Shown: piece after piece, positions 61,256 through 64,000 of the stretch
How positions within the stretch are numbered: position 1 is the first letter of the stretch
How the letters are laid out: the number at the start of each line of letters is the position of its first letter
Source of the DNA: Dyella silvae
GTDB taxonomy: Bacteria > Pseudomonadota > Gammaproteobacteria > Xanthomonadales > Rhodanobacteraceae
Direction: 5' to 3'
Assembly (NCBI RefSeq): GCF_026421305.1
Contig: NZ_JAPJBQ010000002.1
Span: 849,375-913,374 of the forward strand
DNA length: 64,000 bases
Made by a program: the position numbers and the translations under genes
Notes under the pieces: generated by a model
Databases searched by the model: none
Told to the model about the DNA's origin: nothing
Seen by the model: only the letters and a program-made list of their open reading frames with translations

Positions 61256-62164
61256 TCAATCGGCGATATCCGGCTCGAAGAAACTCCAGCGGATATCGGG
61301 AAACTGCGCCTTCATGGCGCGTTCCACCCCATTGATCCCTTCAATGAGCGCGGCTTGGCTGGGCGCCGGTGACATGCGCGCTTTTACCGCCACCATCACG
61401 TCGGGTCCCATCTGCAGCGTGATGAGGTTGAGCACGACGTCTACCTCCGGACGGGCGTTGATGAAGGCAATCATGGCTTCACGCCGATTCGGCTCCACGC
61501 CCTGACCGATCAACAGCGCTTTCACTTCATAGGCGATGGCGATGGCTACCACCACCAGCAGTACGCCAATGACGATGGTGCCCACCGCGTCATAAAGATG
61601 GTTGCCCGTGATCATGGTGGCGACTACCGCCACCAGCGCCACGGCCAGGCCAAGCAGGGCGGCGAGGTCCTCGCCGAAGACCACCAGCAGCTCGCTCGAA
61701 CGCGTTTCGTGAAACCAGCGCCAGAGGCTTCGTCCTTCGCGCACCTTGTTCACTTCATTCATGCAGCCGCGCATGGAAATGGACTCGGCAACGAAGCCAA
61801 ATCCCAGCACGCCCACCGCCAGCCAGGGCCACTTCAGCGGTTCAGGGTGACCGAGCTTGTGGACGCCCTCGTAGATGGAAAACATGCCGCCCACACTGAA
61901 CAGCAGTATCGCCACCAGAAACGACCAGAAATACAGGGCGCGTCCCCAACCCAGCGGATACTCGTCCGATGGCGGGTGATCGGCTTGGCGCATGCCGAAC
62001 AGCAGCAAACCCTGGTTGCCGCAATCGGCCAGCGAGTGCACGGCTTCGGCCAGCATGGCCCCGGAGCCGGTGATCAGGGCGGCGGCGAGCTTGCTGAGAA
62101 AAATCGCGAAGTTCGCGCCCAGGGCGATCAGGATCGCCTTGAGCGAGTTGGCATGGCCGGACAT
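61256..62164 (-). CDS. Cation diffusion facilitator (CDF) family transporter
   Basis: A 302-residue inner-membrane CDF protein with six membrane segments and a soluble C-terminal domain. Membrane-site residues appear in AMLAEAVHSLADCGNQGLLL (His and Asp of the first metal site) and LVVFGEDLAALLGLAVALVA (second pair, Glu-Asp). The C-terminal domain contains EVDVVLNLITLQMGPDVMVA. It probably exports Zn2+, Mn2+ or Fe2+. The unusual HPPSDEYPLGWGRALYFWSF segment is the family YPLGWGR signature of one clade (CDF group with SLC30A9-like members). It starts at ATG 62164, with GGAATG upstream. Confidence 0.93.
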   Translation of the reverse strand: MSGHANSLKAILIALGANFAIFLSKLAAALITGSGAMLAEAVHSLADCGNQGLLLFGMRQADHPPSDEYPLGWGRALYFWSFLVAILLFSVGGMFSIYEGVHKLGHPEPLKWPWLAVGVLGFGFVAESISMRGCMNEVNKVREGRSLWRWFHETRSSELLVVFGEDLAALLGLAVALVAVVATMITGNHLYDAVGTIVIGVLLVVVAIAIAYEVKALLIGQGVEPNRREAMIAFINARPEVDVVLNLITLQMGPDVMVAVKARMSPAPSQAALIEGINGVERAMKAQFPDIRWSFFEPDIAD

Positions 62165-62210
62165 CGTGCATTCCTTTGGACGAAGACAGCAGTGTATTCG
62201 GCCCGATGCG

Positions 62211-62729
62211 TTAGTGAATGCCCACCCCGATGCCGAGGCCGAAGCTTACATTGGAGTGCCCGTTCTGCAGTTCGGCGGCCGTCCAGACGTGCGACTGCGT
62301 CACGCTGACCAAGGGAAACACGTAGGCAGCCTCGCCCACGGTGCCGGTATGCGTACCGTTGAGGCGGCCAAAGAGCGTCATGAGCGCGCCATTGGGGTAG
62401 TCGAACGATTCGACGTAGCCCGGCGTCACCGCGATAAATCTTCCCCAGCCACCGCCGTTGTCAACTTTGGGACGTTGCGAACTATCCAGTGGATAGGCGG
62501 CAATCTCGATCTCGCTGTGGTCGGGAAAGTTGCGTACTTCTACGATGCGCCCGCCCCAGATCACGTCTGCATTCGAATACTGCTGCGGCGACTGCGCCAC
62601 CATGTTCGGGGCTACCGCCACGGTGCTGGGCGAAGGCTTGTAAATAGGAGCCGGCGCACACGCTGCCAGTATCAGGAGGCTGACACAGAGAGCGCTTTGG
62701 CGAAGGAAAGAAGCCGCAGATCGGTTCAT
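62211..62729 (-). CDS. Slp family outer membrane lipoprotein
   Basis: A 172-residue lipoprotein of the Slp (starvation lipoprotein) family. A signal with a lipobox (VSLLILAACAPAP) precedes a conserved core with VIWGGRIVEVRNFPDHSEIE, GRFIAVTPGYVESFDYPNGA, and TGTVGEAAYVFPLVSVTQSH, the family pattern. The C-terminal part (NVSFGLGIGVGIH) is Gly-rich. It should be anchored in the outer membrane. ATG 62729 (MNRSAAS) is preferred; ATG 62744 would add five residues. Confidence 0.93.
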   Translation of the reverse strand: MNRSAASFLRQSALCVSLLILAACAPAPIYKPSPSTVAVAPNMVAQSPQQYSNADVIWGGRIVEVRNFPDHSEIEIAAYPLDSSQRPKVDNGGGWGRFIAVTPGYVESFDYPNGALMTLFGRLNGTHTGTVGEAAYVFPLVSVTQSHVWTAAELQNGHSNVSFGLGIGVGIH

Positions 62730-62811
62730 GGCGCATATCCGCATGGGTTGCCCTGAGCTTAACGGGCCGGTGCCATGGACGGTATACACCAGAAGCGCGC
62801 GATACCCCTAC

Positions 62812-63693
62812 TCAGCCAGCATTTTCTTCCAGCAGCCAATCCAGACGCCAATGCGCGGGCTTGTCCTGTGAGAGCAGCGGCGTCATGGCGCGTAGCGGTT
62901 CGCGCAAAACGTCATCCAGCTTCCACGGCGCATTAAGGATGACCATGCCCGAGCCGTTGAGGCGCAGCGGCGAGTCGTCGGGGTGCACCAGCAGCTCTGC
63001 CCTCAACACGCGCCTCGCGCCACAGCGCTGCAGCCAGCGGTGGAAAGGCTGCACCTGACTGCGGAGCTTGATGGGATACCAGATCGCATAGATACCCGTC
63101 GGCCAGCGTTCCAGCGCCAGCTTCAGTGCCTGCTCGATCACCCGATATTCGCTTTCCTGCGCCTCATAGGGCGGATCGATAAGCACCAGTCCACGCTTTT
63201 CCTTGGGCGGCAGCAGCGCCTTCAATGCCTCGTATCCGTTGCGCTGATGCACATGCACGCGATGATCGTGATGAAACAGCTCGCGCAGCAGCTTGGCTTC
63301 TTCGGGATGCAACTCGCATAGCTGGGCACTGTCGCCGTCACGCATCGCCTGGGCGGCCTGCAGGGGCGATCCCGGATACAGCTTCAGTCCGTGCTCGTTC
63401 CCGGGGAGCCGCAGGATGCTGTCCAGCCAGCGACGGAGCAGCGGCGGCAGCGGTCCGGTCGGGTGGCCGGACGCATGCATGTCGGGGAACAGCAGGCGTG
63501 CAATGCCATTTTTGTACTCCCCTGTCTTGCCTGCCTCGGTGCTGTCCAGCGCGTAGCAACCGCTGCCTGCGTGCGTGTCGATGACGGCGAACGGCGTTGG
63601 TTTGGCCTGAAGCGCTTCGATGAGTGCGAATAGCACGGAGTGCTTGAGGACATCGGCGAAGTTGCCGGCGTGGTAGGCGTGGCGGTAATTCAT
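62812..63693 (-). CDS. rlmJ: 23S rRNA (adenine(2030)-N(6))-methyltransferase RlmJ
   Basis: A 293-residue RlmJ, which makes m6A2030 in 23S rRNA. MNYRHAYHAGNFADVLKHSV is the diagnostic N-terminus, FAVIDTHAGSGCYALDSTEA holds the SAM motif, and LVLIDPPYEAQESEYRVIEQ holds the catalytic DPPY. The C-terminal half (IYAIWYPIKLRSQVQPFHRW) is typical. The codon before ATG 63693 has a CCTCCTCCC stretch and no Shine-Dalgarno sequence, so the gene may rely on leaderless or weak initiation, or start elsewhere. Confidence 0.97.
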   Translation of the reverse strand: MNYRHAYHAGNFADVLKHSVLFALIEALQAKPTPFAVIDTHAGSGCYALDSTEAGKTGEYKNGIARLLFPDMHASGHPTGPLPPLLRRWLDSILRLPGNEHGLKLYPGSPLQAAQAMRDGDSAQLCELHPEEAKLLRELFHHDHRVHVHQRNGYEALKALLPPKEKRGLVLIDPPYEAQESEYRVIEQALKLALERWPTGIYAIWYPIKLRSQVQPFHRWLQRCGARRVLRAELLVHPDDSPLRLNGSGMVILNAPWKLDDVLREPLRAMTPLLSQDKPAHWRLDWLLEENAG

Positions 63694-63784
63694 GGGAGGA
63701 GGGTGCGCCGGATGGTTGGTCATTATAGGGGTGGGTGAGCGGGATTCTTTGTTCTTCAGTGAGTAACGCTCCGCGCGGTTGGCT

Positions 63785-63833
63785 CCCTCTCCCCTCCGGG
63801 GAGAGGGTTGGGGTGAGGGGCGGGTGCTCGCGG
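63785..63833. repeat. CCCTCTCCCC hairpin repeat
   Basis: CCCTCTCCCC/GGGGAGAGGG with a TCC loop (63785-63807), then TTGGGGTGAGGGGCGGGTGC. It is nearly identical to the unit at 55634, except for loop and one spacer change. Confidence 0.7.
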
Positions 63834-63884
63834 TGGCGTTTCTATCCCTCACCTTTGTTCTGTCGCCCTTATTGACGGTGCGGC

Positions 63885-64000
63885 GACCTGGCTCGCCTGC
63901 GGCGGGCTTCCGCTGTCCTGCCGGACAGCGGGTCACTTCTCTTTGCGTGGCCAAAGAGAAGTAACCAAGAGAAAGGCCACCCCGATGGCGCGCCTTCCGG
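63885..64000. repeat. Dispersed repeat, copy 3, cut by the window end
   Basis: GGTCACTTCTCTTTG and CAAAGAGAAGTAACC are inverted arms with a short spacer, matching the arms of the repeats at 25434 and 55206 with a C for a T in the middle. Only the first part of the element lies in the window. Confidence 0.55.

Noticed and set aside
63694..63784. Upstream extension of rlmJ to 63954
   Set aside because: It runs through repeat sequence and lacks the conserved MNYRHAYHAGNFADV start, which lies at 63693.

Overview
The window looks like chromosomal DNA of a GC-rich gammaproteobacterium. The gene set (minCDE, rlmKL, rlmJ, bpt, mfd, purT, egtB-egtD, a GldA/F/G-type ABC cluster and Xanthomonas-like small conserved proteins) and the dispersed palindromic repeats point to the Xanthomonadales/Lysobacterales, probably Rhodanobacteraceae (Dyella, Luteibacter or Rhodanobacter type). 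That placement is inferred from protein character, not from a search. I see no rRNA, tRNA, CRISPR array, intact transposase, prophage or integrase. Coding density is high, and the larger gaps hold repeats.

Layout. 0-4.7 kb: a small acidic protein, a methyltransferase, an exported methyltransferase-like protein, a VOC protein, a DUF899 protein and an unknown. 4.9-8.9 kb: a phospholipase C-like phosphoesterase and an exported M28 (glutamate carboxypeptidase II-like) peptidase. 8.9-13.3 kb: GIY-YIG protein, small membrane protein, CrtI-like oxidoreductase, two 2H phosphoesterases and a small membrane protein. 13.4-18.2 kb: five co-directional genes, four with signal peptides (M20 peptidase, second methyltransferase-like protein, small OXDD protein, creatininase family, beta-propeller). 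18.2-25.3 kb: EamA transporter with a His-rich tail, luciferase-like oxidoreductase, HDOD protein, flavoprotein and a slipin-NfeD operon. 25.8-28.9 kb: the division-site operon GNAT-minC-minD-minE plus a HEAGH protein. 29.1-31.1 kb: a DesK/LuxR-type two-component pair. 31.3-36.4 kb: an SRPBCC/GyrI-like protein and the Gld-type ABC cluster. 36.5-38.5 kb: a copper and cytochrome-oxidase assembly group (CtaG, PCu(A)C, SCO). 38.5-42.1 kb: DUF423, DUF1203, a ribbon-helix-helix/SPFH operon behind a 27-bp palindrome, and an exported transglutaminase-like protein. 42.2-50.8 kb: purT, FMN glutamate synthase family protein, bpt, tesB, an amidase, a hydrolase and rlmKL. 51-55 kb: a Tyr/Pro-repeat secreted protein, egtB-egtD (ergothioneine) and a Ca2+/H+ antiporter-like protein. 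55.7-63.7 kb: mfd, acetyltransferase, MmcQ/YjbR and VOC proteins, a CDF transporter, an Slp lipoprotein and rlmJ.

The most unusual signal is non-coding. Two intergenic elements (2358-2582 and 59292-59579) share one nested architecture: perfect 32-bp outer inverted repeats whose sequences differ between copies, enclosing several hairpins, one with a conserved AGACTGGCCGTCT tip. In the strand orientation that makes the two copies homologous, the mismatches I found in the long inner stem are all G-U wobbles, and the tip stem shows a C-G to A-U compensatory change. That fits selection on a folded RNA, or a cloverleaf-like mobile palindrome. I do not recognise it as a known family.

Other dispersed repeats are REP-like GTAGGAGCGC pairs, a roughly 300-bp repeat containing complementary TTACTTTTCTTT/AAAGAAAAGT arms (three copies, one cut by the window end) and a CCCTCTCCCC hairpin family (three copies). 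Start codons were chosen from ribosome-binding sites and family length, so several are provisional; stops are firmer.
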